Source: Gnetum montanum
Taxonomy: Eukaryota; Streptophyta; Gnetopsida; Gnetales; Gnetaceae
NCBI GenBank assembly: GCA_015680685.1
Contig: MNCI01026473.1
Coordinates: forward strand, 139,345-184,683
Direction of reading: 5' to 3'
DNA: 45,339 nucleotides
How positions within the stretch are numbered: the stretch's first letter is position 1; each line of letters starts with the position of its first letter. The notes under the pieces are model-generated. The model searched no databases and was not told where the DNA came from. It saw nothing but the letters and a program-made list of their open reading frames with translations. Of the stretch, positions 12,343 to 21,999 are shown piece by piece. The position numbers and the translations under genes were made by a program.

Positions 12343-13038
12343 GTGAGGTTAAGACTAGTCCATAAAATGGTGAAGTGTCATGTGTCCCTTTTTTTCATCA
12401 CTATACAAGTTAGCCAATATAAGTTACATCGTGTCCATGTGGATGATGGGGTAGTCACAAATGTTATACCCCTACCCATTGTTGAGTGCTTAGGCTTGGT
12501 TGAGAACATTCAAGACACCTCTACTTCTACACTTAAATCATTTAGTAGGTCATGGGTAGTAGTGAGAGGGTCCATCTCATTAGAATTTGTGGTCAAGGAA
12601 TAGTTCCCCACATCTAATGACTTCCTAGTTGTTGAAGAGACACCTGACTTTAACTTAATTCTAGGACAATCATGGTTGGCTAAGTTGTGAGTGGTTTCTT
12701 CGCCGACTCACCAAGAGATTCATTTACCTTATGAGGGAGGTGAAATCATTATCCATGAAGACAATGTGGTTCCTTCTTCTGTTAACAAGGTTGACTTTGA
12801 ATAAGGATGTGAGGTGGAGTTCCAAGAGGAAACTCTCGGAACTAAAAATAAAACCAATCACTTTGATGACCCTAATGAGATTGAAACTAATACCAATAAC
12901 ACAAATGCCTTAAACAAGCCTTGGAAGGAACTCCCATTTAGTATCATGAGGAAAGGAGACAAAGAATATAAAATCACGCAACAGAGGTCATACCAGTTTC
13001 CTAATCTATCAAAGATTAAGAAACAACTACGTAATTAA
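12343..13038 (+). pseudogene. Element F aspartic protease pseudogene
   Basis: The open piece 12343-12603 holds VHVDDGVVTNVIPLPIVECLGL, the plant gypsy retropepsin pattern in which the active-site D-T/S-G reads D-D-G (codons 12442-12450). After the stop at 12601 the same reading continues with DFNLILGQSWLAKL, the second half of the fold. The C-terminal tail (12814-13038) ends KIKKQLRN with a stop at 13036-13038. Several stops interrupt it and the active-site Thr is changed, so it cannot be functional. No RT follows. Confidence 0.7.
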
Positions 13039-13472
13039 TGGATCTTCTCTTTCCTTCCCTTGCATATGCATTGTGGCCTTTTTACTTTATGCATTATTTA
13101 TAGGTTTTTACTTTTATGTTATGTATTATTTTTACAATTTTCATTTTGTTATAGTATGTTTGAAAATTTTACTTTATCGCCTTGTTTTTCTTTTTACTTT
13201 TATTTTAAGTCATAATACATATTTCTTATTTTACATAAAATGTAAAGAATATAAAACCATAAAAACATAACTAAAAAAATGTATCCAAGTAGTAGAATGA
13301 CAACTAAAACTAAAATGAAGCATCATGTAGCCCAAATATAACCAAGTAATCCATAATAGTAGCCATAGTTACATAGTGTAATAAGCAATAAACAATACAT
13401 TATCTCTAAAACCAATGAATGCTAATAATATAATAACAACCAGCAACCAAAACACATAACAAGTGCAATACA
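13039..13472. other. AT-rich spacer between convergent gag-pro and antisense gene
   Basis: A+T-rich sequence of 434 bp with no supported gene. It separates the protease stop codon (plus strand) from the stop codon of the antisense gene (minus strand), so it would hold both 3' ends. A short poly-leucine/phenylalanine frame (13073-13270) reflects only T-rich composition. Confidence 0.6.
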
Positions 13473-15900
13473 TCACAACCAATGGCCAAACCACACTAGA
13501 GGAGAAGAAGGAATGTCACTAAAGCCATCACCATTATCACCTGGGGCCTGTAACATTAATAAACATTATGACCTAAAATATAGTCAAAATAAAATAATAA
13601 AATAGCCAAAACATAAAATGAAATTTACAAACTTGTAGGGATTTAAGAGTGATATCTTCAAGAGAAAATTTTAAGAGACCAACCTCAAGCCTATGAAGAA
13701 TTTCTTCTTCATTCATGTTAGCCCAGTCAATGGCACCCAAATCCACTCCTACTAGAACTCTTTGCTTCTCCACATCTGTCCACTTAGGAGGAGCATGGGA
13801 AGAGGTAGTCATGGATGTCTCCCCAGTTGTAGTCGTGATCTAAGGAATGAGAAAATCTAGAATGGCTATCGACTTCTTGAATTATCTAAAAGGCCATTTA
13901 GCCCCTATTCCTTACATGAATAACTCATGTGTATGTTGTTCTATAATTGCCTTATGCTAAGATTTCATGTAATTCTCCTTCTCCATCTTGTATTGCCTCT
14001 TGTTAGCCTTTTGCTTCTTGCCCCATTCTTGCTCCCAAGCATAGTAGTCTTGTCACTCTTTTATCTTATGAACAATCATTTCTATTTTTAAATCTTTTTC
14101 CAAGTTGCTTCAAGCTATAGTAACCTTCCCTTGGATAGTGTTCTAGTAGTGAGATCATTTAATCTTCTTTGTTCGCAAGGAGCCCTTGTTGGCTACATGA
14201 TCCTCTATGAACTCCTTTCGATCTCTAAGGCTCCTGACTTTATTTGAAATCTCCTTTATTTTCTTCTATATAGCCACAATACATTTCCATATAAATTCAT
14301 TTAAATGTTGAGACTCCCAAAATGATTCTACATATGATGTAGCACATTTTATAGTCCCTTCATATAACCTGCTATGAACATTATCATAATCAAGTCACGA
14401 TACTGGGAACTCATCAAACTTAATATTTCCTGTAGGATTTTACTTAATCTTGGAGACTATCACATAATCAAAAATAGCCATAAAAACATAAAACTATTAA
14501 AATCATAAAAACATTAAAACATTAAAAATGTAAAAATATAAAAATATAAAACTTAAACTGCTAAAAAAATTTATAATTTCTCTTACCAATGCTTGGTTCC
14601 AACTGTTGTAGCCTATTAACCATATTGTTTGTCATTCCTTTCATGAATTTCATCTTGTCTAGTGCCTCCATCCAAGGTTTAGATCGGAATGTGGATGTTT
14701 CTGGAGGAGTATCATTTCCTGCAATAGCCATAATGATCAACATCATTTATCTATAATGAAAATAATATATATATATATAATACAAAAAAATCTCAAAATA
14801 ACCAAAACTTACTAGGAAAATCGTGGGGGAAATTCATCAATTCTTTACCTCCTAGAGGTAAGTCATCTAAGATGATGGACTCCAGGACATCATGTGCTTC
14901 CTTAGCCATCCTCTCTTCTTCCTCTTTACACCTTTGCTCCTCCTCCACAGCAACTTTGGCTATTAATTCTTGCTTATCCTTTGCACAAAACCATAACCAA
15001 ATAAAATTAGTAAATATTTCATCCAAATTGAATAACTAAAAATAATGATAAATCAAAGACATATGCATACATACCTTCAACAACTTGATGAGCCTTCGTA
15101 AGCCTTAAAACCAATTTCTTAGATGTTTTTTTGCATGGAATTGTAACATTTTCTTCTATCCTTAGTTACTTTATTCATTCTTTGGTAGCCCCTTTAGCTT
15201 CTACGTGTGACCTCTTGGCCCTTTCTACATTATCCCACGTAGCACGAGGCTCTATCCTCCTATTGTTAGGGGAATAGCCATGAACACCAGCCATGTTTTT
15301 AGTGGTAACAGACAATGATTCATCTACATCTTCAATGGGTGGGCCTTGAATGTGTATTGGATCAATAAAATGTTTAGCCCAAGGCCAAGAAAGTTGGGAG
15401 ACATCATGTTCTACCTACCTTCCATCTTGCTTTATCACCAAAAACTTCACAAATCTTCTCAAATAGGCATTAAAAAATTTAAAGTGTACATGGTACACAA
15501 AATTGAGTTTTTTGAAATTTTTCAATTTTACTTCTAAGGCTAATAATTAACAATGTAGCCCAACTAAACCTAGTTCCATCTATAAGCACTTTCCTCATAG
15601 TTTAGGTTTGTTGCACTCCCATAGTTTTCCTTTGTAGTAATAACATAGTGAATACTCTAGACTAAAATAAAGGGTACAATTCATTCACCTTTTCAATATT
15701 ACAATTTTCAAAAGACAATGCCACACCATGAGGTAATTTGAAAGAAGCCTCTAGATTTTCCTACAATTTCAATCTTTCCCTGCCCTGGCTATCATCTTAA
15801 CACCTTTAAGAAGTATGCTACAAATATTAGAAAACAACTTTTCATCAATAGTCAAGACTATAGGTACATCATGGATACGAATGCAAAACTCTGTGACATC
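13473..15900 (-). pseudogene. Spliced antisense gene of element F, 3' exons
   Basis: Minus-strand gene with intact splice signals and phased exons. Exons (minus, in order): the large exon entering from 28965-29177 and ending at 15075 (GAAG|GTATGT); 14968-14813; 14718-14587; 14456-13633; 13547-13473 with a TGA stop. Introns of 106, 94, 130 and 85 bp all have GT...AG ends, and the reading frame carries across each junction. The 824-bp exon keeps one frame throughout despite about ten stops, each one transition from Gln, Arg or Trp. The product is helical and charged (KEEEERMAKEAHDVLE, KKIKEISNKVRSLRDR), probably coiled-coil. No enzyme motif is recognised. Either an antisense retroelement gene, as in the Tat branch, or a captured host gene. 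Confidence 0.65.
15896..15900. other. Left target-site duplication of B
   Basis: acatc immediately before tgatgag. An identical acatc follows the other end of B at 28960-28964. Keeping a single copy restores the reading frame of F's antisense exon across the site. Confidence 0.92.
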
Positions 15901-16405
15901 TGATGAGCGGCTAGGTACCCCTACGCCCAACCATACGAATCACGAGTGTTCATGCTCGACTTAATTGAAATCTACAGACTATAAGCACTTAACATACACT
16001 AGACTTCTAACCAGTGAAACCTTGGGTTAGAATGGTCATTGTCATCCTAATCTCACTTGTGATGTCCTGTTTACGATGGTTAAGTGAGACTAAGGCTAAT
16101 GATTTTTATATCTTTTTAATTATCTTTTCGGTGACTAATTGATGTATGGAAAGTAAGGAATAAACTATTATCTAATCTCTAATTATCCTAGTTTATATTC
16201 TAACTACTCCTAGCATAAGTATCCGGTCCCATCTTCCAAGCATGTTCTGAGCATTTCCTAACACTATTGGGTTACCAGACGTTAAGTGTCACTGGGCTTA
16301 CCAAGTGTTTGGATTACGTTCGAGATGGTCGTACTTATGTCTTTAACGAACTACGAATGAACAATAACAATTGAAATTATAATAATGTAAACATAAGTAA
16401 TCAAC

Positions 16406-16449
16406 AAGTAACTAATAAAGCATAAACAAGTAATCAATAAAGCATAAAC
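16406..16449. repeat. 22-bp tandem duplication in the 3' LTR of B
   Basis: Two adjacent 22-bp units (aagtaactaataaagcataaac and aagtaatcaataaagcataaac). The 5' LTR of B has only one unit at this place, so the duplication arose after insertion or during reverse transcription. Confidence 0.85.
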
Positions 16450-16692
16450 ATATTAAACTATTAAATGCATGAAATAACTAAGTCCAAATGCTGCAAGGAA
16501 TGCTTGAACAGTTCGTATTTATTGCCGTCACGCCAATGGGCTCAGATATATCAACGCTCAAATATTGATCTGATCACTTTTCTTACACCTGCTACGGGCA
16601 CTTGGAAAACATTCTATCTCTTGCGGGAGAAAACTGTAAGAGCTTCGCTACAACTACTCGAAAAGATGCCTAAATGAGGTGGAAGGCCCTCA

Positions 16693-16700
16693 TATTTATA
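16693..16700 (-). promoter_or_regulatory. TATA box of B 3' LTR
   Basis: The minus strand reads TATAAATA in the context GCCTATAAATATGAGGGC. The 5' LTR has the same box at 28841-28848. Confidence 0.7.
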
Positions 16701-16764
16701 GGCTGGGAAGGGTGGGTGTGTAAATGGGACCACGTCGATGCAGGGAGGCTACATCGATGGGCCT

Positions 16765-16787
16765 GCGTCGACGCGGCAGCGTATACG
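16765..16787. promoter_or_regulatory. Palindrome cluster in U3 of B
   Basis: gcgtcgacgc (16765-16774) and cgtatacg (16780-16787) are perfect palindromes, and gtcgac recurs at 16795-16800. They lie 65-110 bp upstream of the TATA box. The 5' LTR has acgtcgacgt (28899-28908) and cgtatacg (28914-28921) at the matching place. The cgtatacg core recurs upstream of the internal promoter of B. Confidence 0.6.
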
Positions 16788-16825
16788 TGGCCCAGTCGAC
16801 GCATTGACTTTATGACACTTCATCA

Positions 16826-16840
16826 TACCCCCACGACTAA
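16826..16840 (-). other. Polypurine tract of B
   Basis: On the minus strand, cgtgggggta abuts the first base of the 3' LTR (tgatgaag). A G-rich run directly 5' of the 3' LTR is where the plus-strand primer forms. C has a similar tract at 30555-30566. Confidence 0.7.
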
Positions 16841-17082
16841 GCTAAAACTCATCCTTGAGTTACTTTACAATTTGGAAGGTATGGATTCTTATTTACAATC
16901 GACATAAGTTAAACACATAAATGACACACACATGACACAACATGAATTTACCAAGTGCCCAAGTTACAGAGGGGGACAAATTACAAAAATGGCAGTGTTC
17001 AGAGACAAAATTGAACACCTCGCTGGTCCTAGAGCCTCTGCTGTGTAGGATGATGCACAAAATTGCTGGAGAAGATCACACC
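16841..17082. other. B noncoding stretch between third gene and polypurine tract
   Basis: No supported gene. The start (ctcatccttgagtt...ggaaggtatgg) is shared with C at 30568-30615, so it is part of the conserved 3' end of these elements. Confidence 0.6.
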
Positions 17083-19897
17083 GTCCCTGGGGGTGGTGGT
17101 TCTGATGGACCTTCTCCAGCCTTTGGCCCATGCGTTGGTGGCGGCATGGATGTCGGTAACCCCGCGGCAGCTACGACTTCTCGAGACAACCGAAAAGCCT
17201 CCAAAAGAGCCCTCATTTTCGCTTCTTTGCTTCTGGGGTCGTTCACGGTCTAGGTGGCTTCTCCAATGTGTGCTGGAACTAGAACTTCCCAAGGGCAAGG
17301 TGGCACCAGGATGAGTTCTTTTAAATTGACAAACTAGGCTACGAACTACTTGCGTTTGATATTGAATGCTCAGATTGATGCCTACAGTTGCTGGTAGTCA
17401 CTCATTCTTCGGGCCAAGTCCTCCGCAATGGTACGTTGGCCTTCAAAGCTTGTGCGGAGAACCTCGAGTTCCACGTTTGCTATTGCCAACTTCTGTTTTG
17501 TTGCCTTGTGCACTTGGAACTCACCCTTGTATAGGGAATACGAGGCGACCACTTATTTTTCTAACTCTGACCACGGTCTCCCGGCTATGAGCATAACCAG
17601 GTTTGCATACCGAAGGTTGGCCAACTCCATGTATTCTATCATTTCTTTAATTTGTAGCTCCTTTAGGCAAATTTCTGCTTTATTGTATGCATTCAACCCA
17701 TCGAAGATAAATGGCCATACATCGCCTCCCTCTCGGAGATGCTGGAGCACTTGGTTCATCTGGGCTTTAGCAACTTGAATGTGCTTCTCGTTTACCTCCT
17801 TCTGTAATCCCACTTGGTCCCTGTAATGATTTTTAACTTTTTCAAATTTTAGGGCCTCGTTCTTCCAAGCGGAAATTTTGATTGCAGACTTCTGTCGTAA
17901 TGCTCGAACCTCCTCCATTGACAGATTCCGATTTTCAGCTGCCAACCTTCTTATATCTATGTTCACCTTGGCTAGCACCTCCTGCTGTTGGTGGACAAAA
18001 TCCTTCATGTGTTCATTCTCTACACCAACATTACGTAGGCAATGAACTTCCACAGTCAGCTACATGTTCTCCTGGCAAATCTTCGCCAAGTCCTTCTCTA
18101 AGTGATACGCTCGGGCATCTACTATGGACTTGTCGAGGACTGTCGTCTCCCGAACATCCTCAACAACCTGAAGTTTAAGCTGAAGCTATCGAAAAGCTTC
18201 ATCTCTGGTGATTTCACAATTGAGGATGGTTGGATCGGCAAGTTGGGCTTTTAATTGGGCTACCTTTGTTGCCAAGCGCTGACAAGAAGCTTGAGTGCCC
18301 TTCCAAAATAAGGCTCTTGCCCCTTGCCAAGAGCAACTCCTACTGGGTCGCAGTGATGTTGTAGGTCAAAGACATTCGAAAGCGGTTGCTTGGTTCCCAC
18401 TAGTTGGTCCAACAATTCTTCATGTTAGGCTGCATCAATCTTACTACGTGAAGTTCCGGTAGACACCTGTACATCTTGTAGTCCATGGATGTTTGGTACA
18501 GGTGCTGCCGGTGCATTGAGAACCATAGCAATTATATCAGCAACCACTTCAACCACAACTTCTTATCCTTGGTGCTGCATCACTAGGACCGTCGCCCCCT
18601 CACCATCTTCCAAGCGTACCGAGAAGGTAGCAGCATTCCCTGAGATTTCAGAGGATAACTGCTGGGTTGCAGTTGATACATCTCGGATGCTTGGATCTGT
18701 TCTAGTTGGAATGGGTGCTTGGGTGGTAGAAAATATCCCACTGACTGATTAAGCCACTTGTTCTAGGTGGCTCATGGCAAGGTGATAGACTGAAGGGTCT
18801 TCTCCTCCACCAGTCCTGCCAAATGGCTCTCGCTAACTTGAGAGCATTTCCCAGATCTCGCAGATGTATTCTTCTATGGTTTGTGAGCTCGACTGAGATG
18901 TTTGTGCAAGTGGTGGAGGTGGTTGCTGCTCTTCCTCTATCTATGTGGTAGCAGGAGTTTTTTCTTTCATCATCTCTTACCATGAGGCAATTGGGGTGCC
19001 CCAGATTATGTCGTTAGAATATCGTGCTATCCTTGCCCATTTGCACAACTTTCGGTTTAGGCAGGGAAAGGGGAGAGCTCGTCTTCCATGTTCATTTTCT
19101 ATGAACCTCTTTTCAATCTCCAAAAACAATAATTGTGGAAGACTCATGGGAAATTTCCCACTCAAGGCGGCACATGCATGATCGGAGAAGGTAGTGATTT
19201 TGTTGGGTCTCATCGTTGGATTCAAATGGTAAGACGTGATCTTTGAGTAGACTCTCTTTTCCATGGTAAAGAAGCCAAATTCCATGCACTCTACCTCATA
19301 GCATCGTCTGGTCCATTGCGCCTTTACCTTTGAATCAGCCTATTTCGAAATTTCTACCACATATGCCCCAGTTTCAGGTAACCCTAGAGCTTGCACTATT
19401 GCTTCTGAAGAGTAAGAGACATAAATGTCTTTGATTCTTACTCTTGACCCTAGTTGCTGATTTGTCCAGAAGAGATAAGTTTCTCCTAAGTACCACTCAC
19501 CACTGGTTGTGATGATTGGCCACATCGGAGAGTTCTGCAATTGGAGCCTCACGTCTTTTGGCGCGTTCTCGAGGAATGGTCCAAAATTTAACTCTTGGAG
19601 GACCATCCGTTGCACCTCGCATGGTGTGATAGCATCAAGGTAGGCTTGGGTCAAGGTGACCTCAAGCTGTGGTGCTATCCTAGGAGTCTCATCCCCTAGC
19701 AATTACACATCGGGAATCTCCTCTTCGGGAATCTGGTGAACAAATTCCATGTCAGGTCATTCGTGGAAGGGCCCAGTTGCATGAGAGCTCTCCACATACT
19801 CCGGCGATTGCACACCTCATCCCCTTCCCGTACATGGACGCTTGTCCCTTGGTTGTGACAGTTCTTCATCCCTTAGATGCCTCGGTTTGGGTGCCAT
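17083..19897 (-). pseudogene. Third gene of element B, downstream of pol; unknown function, coiled-coil C-terminus
   Basis: Starts at the ATG 19897-19895 (MAPKPRHLRDEELSQPRDKR), directly after a splice-acceptor-like TTGCAG, and can be read to about 17083, roughly 900 residues. The N-terminal domain (19702-18977) has TPCEVQRMVLQELNFGPF, YVSYSSEAIVQALGLP and FSDHACAALSGKFP; its layout recalls the plant retroelement-associated putative plant transposon protein family, a weak resemblance. A Gln/Pro/Ser-rich middle follows (18960-18400), then a long helical part (about 18290-17400; VRALRQKSAIKISAWKNEALKFEK) typical of a coiled coil. A frameshift near 18295 and several stops make it inactive. I see no signal peptide or membrane segment, so it is not an obvious envelope gene. 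C lacks it. Confidence 0.7.
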
Positions 19898-20118
19898 CTG
19901 CAAGCAAACATAACCGTCCGTTAGACCATTCATAAGTAACTGAAGATGGTCCATATATACTTTCTCAGTTTGACCAAGTTATGTTAATGGCACAGGCACA
20001 CAGTTAAGTCTCCCGAAGTGTTAATTTAGGGGTTAGGGCCAAAGTTTTTGTAATTAACAACTAATTAATTAATTAATTAATTACACAAGGGCACCGCCCC
20101 CCATGACTGAGAGCATAC
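19898..20118 (-). other. Candidate 5'-UTR intron of B third gene
   Basis: On the minus strand the donor AG|GTATGC (20119/20118) and acceptor TTGCAG| (19899-19898) bound 221 bp. The acceptor lies directly before the start codon. A (taat)n tract (20062-20083) lies inside. Splicing is inferred from the signals and position only. Confidence 0.45.
20062..20083. repeat. (TAAT)n microsatellite
   Basis: Tandem taat units over about 22 bp, inside the candidate intron upstream of the third gene of B. Confidence 0.85.
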
Positions 20119-20265
20119 CTCCGGTTGTGTAAAAAGGGGCAAGGACAGGTTGATGCGAACACGCGATGGAATGTAGGTGCATTGGGAAGGGTTCGGTAGA
20201 AAAAATTGGCAAAAAATCCCCTCAATTTGGACTTCAAATGATGAAAAATGAAAAGTGTGTCGGGG

Positions 20266-20273
20266 TATATATA
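20266..20273 (-). promoter_or_regulatory. Candidate internal TATA box for B third gene
   Basis: The minus strand reads CCCTATATATACCCCG, a good plant TATA context, about 145 bp before the candidate splice donor and 370 bp before the third gene's ATG. A start about 25-30 nt downstream would fall near 20238. Palindromic motifs lie just upstream (20301-20341). Confidence 0.5.
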
Positions 20274-20300
20274 GGGGTTGGGCGTTGCATTGATGGGGTC

Positions 20301-20341
20301 GCGTATACGCAGGCGTTGCATATATGGGGCCTCGTATACAC
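20301..20341. promoter_or_regulatory. Palindromic motifs upstream of internal TATA in B
   Basis: gcgtatacgc (20301-20310) is a perfect 10-bp palindrome and tcgtatacac (20332-20341) a partial second copy. The first is 28 bp upstream of the internal TATA box. The same cgtatac core occurs in the U3 of both LTRs of B. Confidence 0.55.
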
Positions 20342-21118
20342 AGCACTGTGCACTTGTAGACCAACGTTGACCAACCCATAAAACACCCAAAATGAAGAAT
20401 TTGAAAGCCCAAATTGAGGCGATTGAAGTGTGGGAAAGGCCCAGTCATGGCTGAGGACAAGAGGAAGGGAATGGAGTAAGAAAAATAGACAAAATTGGAG
20501 AATGGGGGTCAAAAATAACTCTTGTGAGGATGAAATTGAACGATGGGACACTGAAAACAAGCAACCAAGGAATCCAAAGGATTGGAGGTTTAATAGGTGG
20601 AACCAGGAATACGCAGGTGGCTCCTCCCCATAGTAGGCAATAGCATTTGTAGCCCCTGCATACCCTCAACACTAGGGTTCGTGGGCCTGGGTGCCGATAA
20701 TTAGTGTTGACCCGTGAAGACTCCAAACCAAGAGAACTCGCCAAGGCATGAGAGACCGATGGAAAACACGATGAACATACAAAACATAAAAAGGGCAATG
20801 AGGTGAGTACGGAGAGAAGTGGGAATAGAGGGAGAGGAGAGAATGGAAATTCCAAGTGTTGGCCACATGAAACCCCATGTGAGATCATGGTTAAGTGACC
20901 CGGTAGAACCTTTCCTGAGGTCAGACCCAAAACCATCCGTAAATAGTGACCTCGCAACGATAGACGAAGGCCCGACTATCCCCCAAGGAAACAAAAATGA
21001 TTCCATAGAGAACCACCACTCCAGGAAACGTGAGAAGAAGGAAGTGAAATGGGACAAAGTTAGAGGGGACCAAGGAGGTCCCATAACCAATGCGTGTGGC
21101 CCGTGAGAGGCGGTCTAA

Positions 21119-21330
21119 GAGGTGTGCTTTGAATTCCCACCGCGATGTGTTTTTTTTTTATTTTTTTTCTTGTGCGGGGGAACCACACCATGTGAAGACC
21201 CATGCGTGTATGCATGCATCCAACCAAGGGGTGTGCTTTGAATCCTCAGTTTATTTTTTATTTTTTATTTTTTATTTTGTTTTTGTTTTTTCTTTTTCTT
21301 TTGAATTTTTCAGTGAGGACCACAACATGC
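21119..21330. repeat. Tandem duplication of a gtgtgctttgaat...accacacatg block in B
   Basis: gtgtgctttgaat occurs at about 21122 and again at 21232; each copy is followed by a T-rich run and then a gaaccacaccatg-like block (21179-21191, 21316-21328). C has a single copy (31863-31918). Confidence 0.7.
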
Positions 21331-21733
21331 AAGGTTAAACTGCCTAAAAGCTTCCGTGGAGAGAGACTTGGAGTGGTAGGAAATCTGTAAGGACACACCA
21401 GCAACCCAGGGAATAGAATAGAACAATGAATAAAGCATTCGCTTTGAAGTCACACCCGATTCAAACCAATGGGCCATCCCTTAGTTGGGAAACTACACAA
21501 GTCACACATTCATTAATATGTTTGTTAAGTGAAGGGGTTGCATGTTTGTGACAAAAGGAAAACCATGGAATGGTGAATGGGTGGATGACGTGGACTCACT
21601 ACCAAGTTTATGAAGTGAAAACAACGTAAAATCCAAGGACAACCATGCAATGGCGAGAGCCAGATAATGAGGAAGACTATTACAGTACACATCGTAACAA
21701 AAATTGACCGCGCCAAACAATAGGACAACAAAA

Positions 21734-21885
21734 TGTAAACAAAAAACACAAAAAATGGAAAAAAAAGTGTAAAAAAAAGTGGAAAACAAAGAAGTATAAA
21801 AAAAAGTGGAAAACAAAGAAGTGTAAAACAAAAAGAATAAGACAAAAAAGTGTAAAACAAAAAAGTGGAAAACAAAAAATGACAA
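21734..21885. repeat. A-rich simple-repeat array downstream of B pol
   Basis: Imperfect array of units related to gtgtaaaacaaaa and gtggaaaacaaag, including a near-exact 27-bp tandem pair (21767-21793 and 21794-21820). A and C have only two or three such units at the matching place. On the minus (sense) strand the array is T-rich, which produces the spurious Phe/Leu-rich frames seen here. Confidence 0.8.
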
Positions 21886-21999
21886 AATGGTGAGTGGTGC
21901 AATGAAATGGATCAGCAGGGATGAGTGTCTCCCCCACAACTGGGTGGAAAGGAGGAGACGTGAAAGATGGAGCGTGGATGACCAGCTGATGACAAGGCG

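Larger units (their letters stand above)
7411..15900 (+). mobile_element. Element F (part 1): old gag-pro retroelement with antisense gene, no RT/integrase
   Basis: Oldest layer in the window. Left to right: probable LTR remnant, broken gag-protease genes (plus strand, about 9423-13038), then the 3' half of a spliced minus-strand gene (13473-15900). B interrupts it after 15900, and it resumes at 28965. No reverse transcriptase, RNase H or integrase motif lies between protease and the antisense gene, which are only 435 bp apart, so F looks non-autonomous. Gag and protease resemble the Tat/Ogre branch, where antisense genes before the 3' LTR are known (for example Grande). Assignment to Tat is inference. 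Confidence 0.6.
15901..16825 (-). repeat. 3' LTR of element B
   Basis: Runs from tgatgag (15901) to ttcatca (16825), 925 bp. It carries a TATA box (16693-16700, minus), and U3 palindromes at 16765-16774 and 16780-16787. It aligns with the 5' LTR at 28230-28959, mainly with transition differences, and has a 22-bp tandem duplication (16406-16449) that the other copy lacks. Confidence 0.95.
20342..21970. other. B noncoding region between pol and third-gene promoter
   Basis: No supported gene. Overlapping open frames around 20430-21340 on both strands are mutually exclusive and resemble nothing. The block 20820-21250 is homologous to 31540-31920 in C (shared gagaggagagaatggaa, tagtgacctcgca, gtgtgctttgaat), so it is conserved element sequence. 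A duplicated block (21119-21330) and an A-rich array (21734-21885) lie inside it. Confidence 0.65.

Noticed and set aside
13073-13270. 65-residue hydrophobic plus-strand frame after F protease
   Set aside because: Its content follows from T-rich DNA; there is no homologous block elsewhere and it overlaps the spacer between convergent genes.
13473-15900. Antisense gene as an ordinary host gene
   Set aside because: Not fully excluded, but it lies directly next to gag-pro in the same old layer and has the position of known antisense retroelement genes, so an element gene is the simpler reading.
20073-20957. Several overlapping 100-170 residue frames on the minus strand with hydrophobic stretches (possible env gene)
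   Set aside because: They overlap each other in different frames, none is conserved in C, and the region holds the promoter, intron signals and low-complexity sequence. An envelope gene is not supported.
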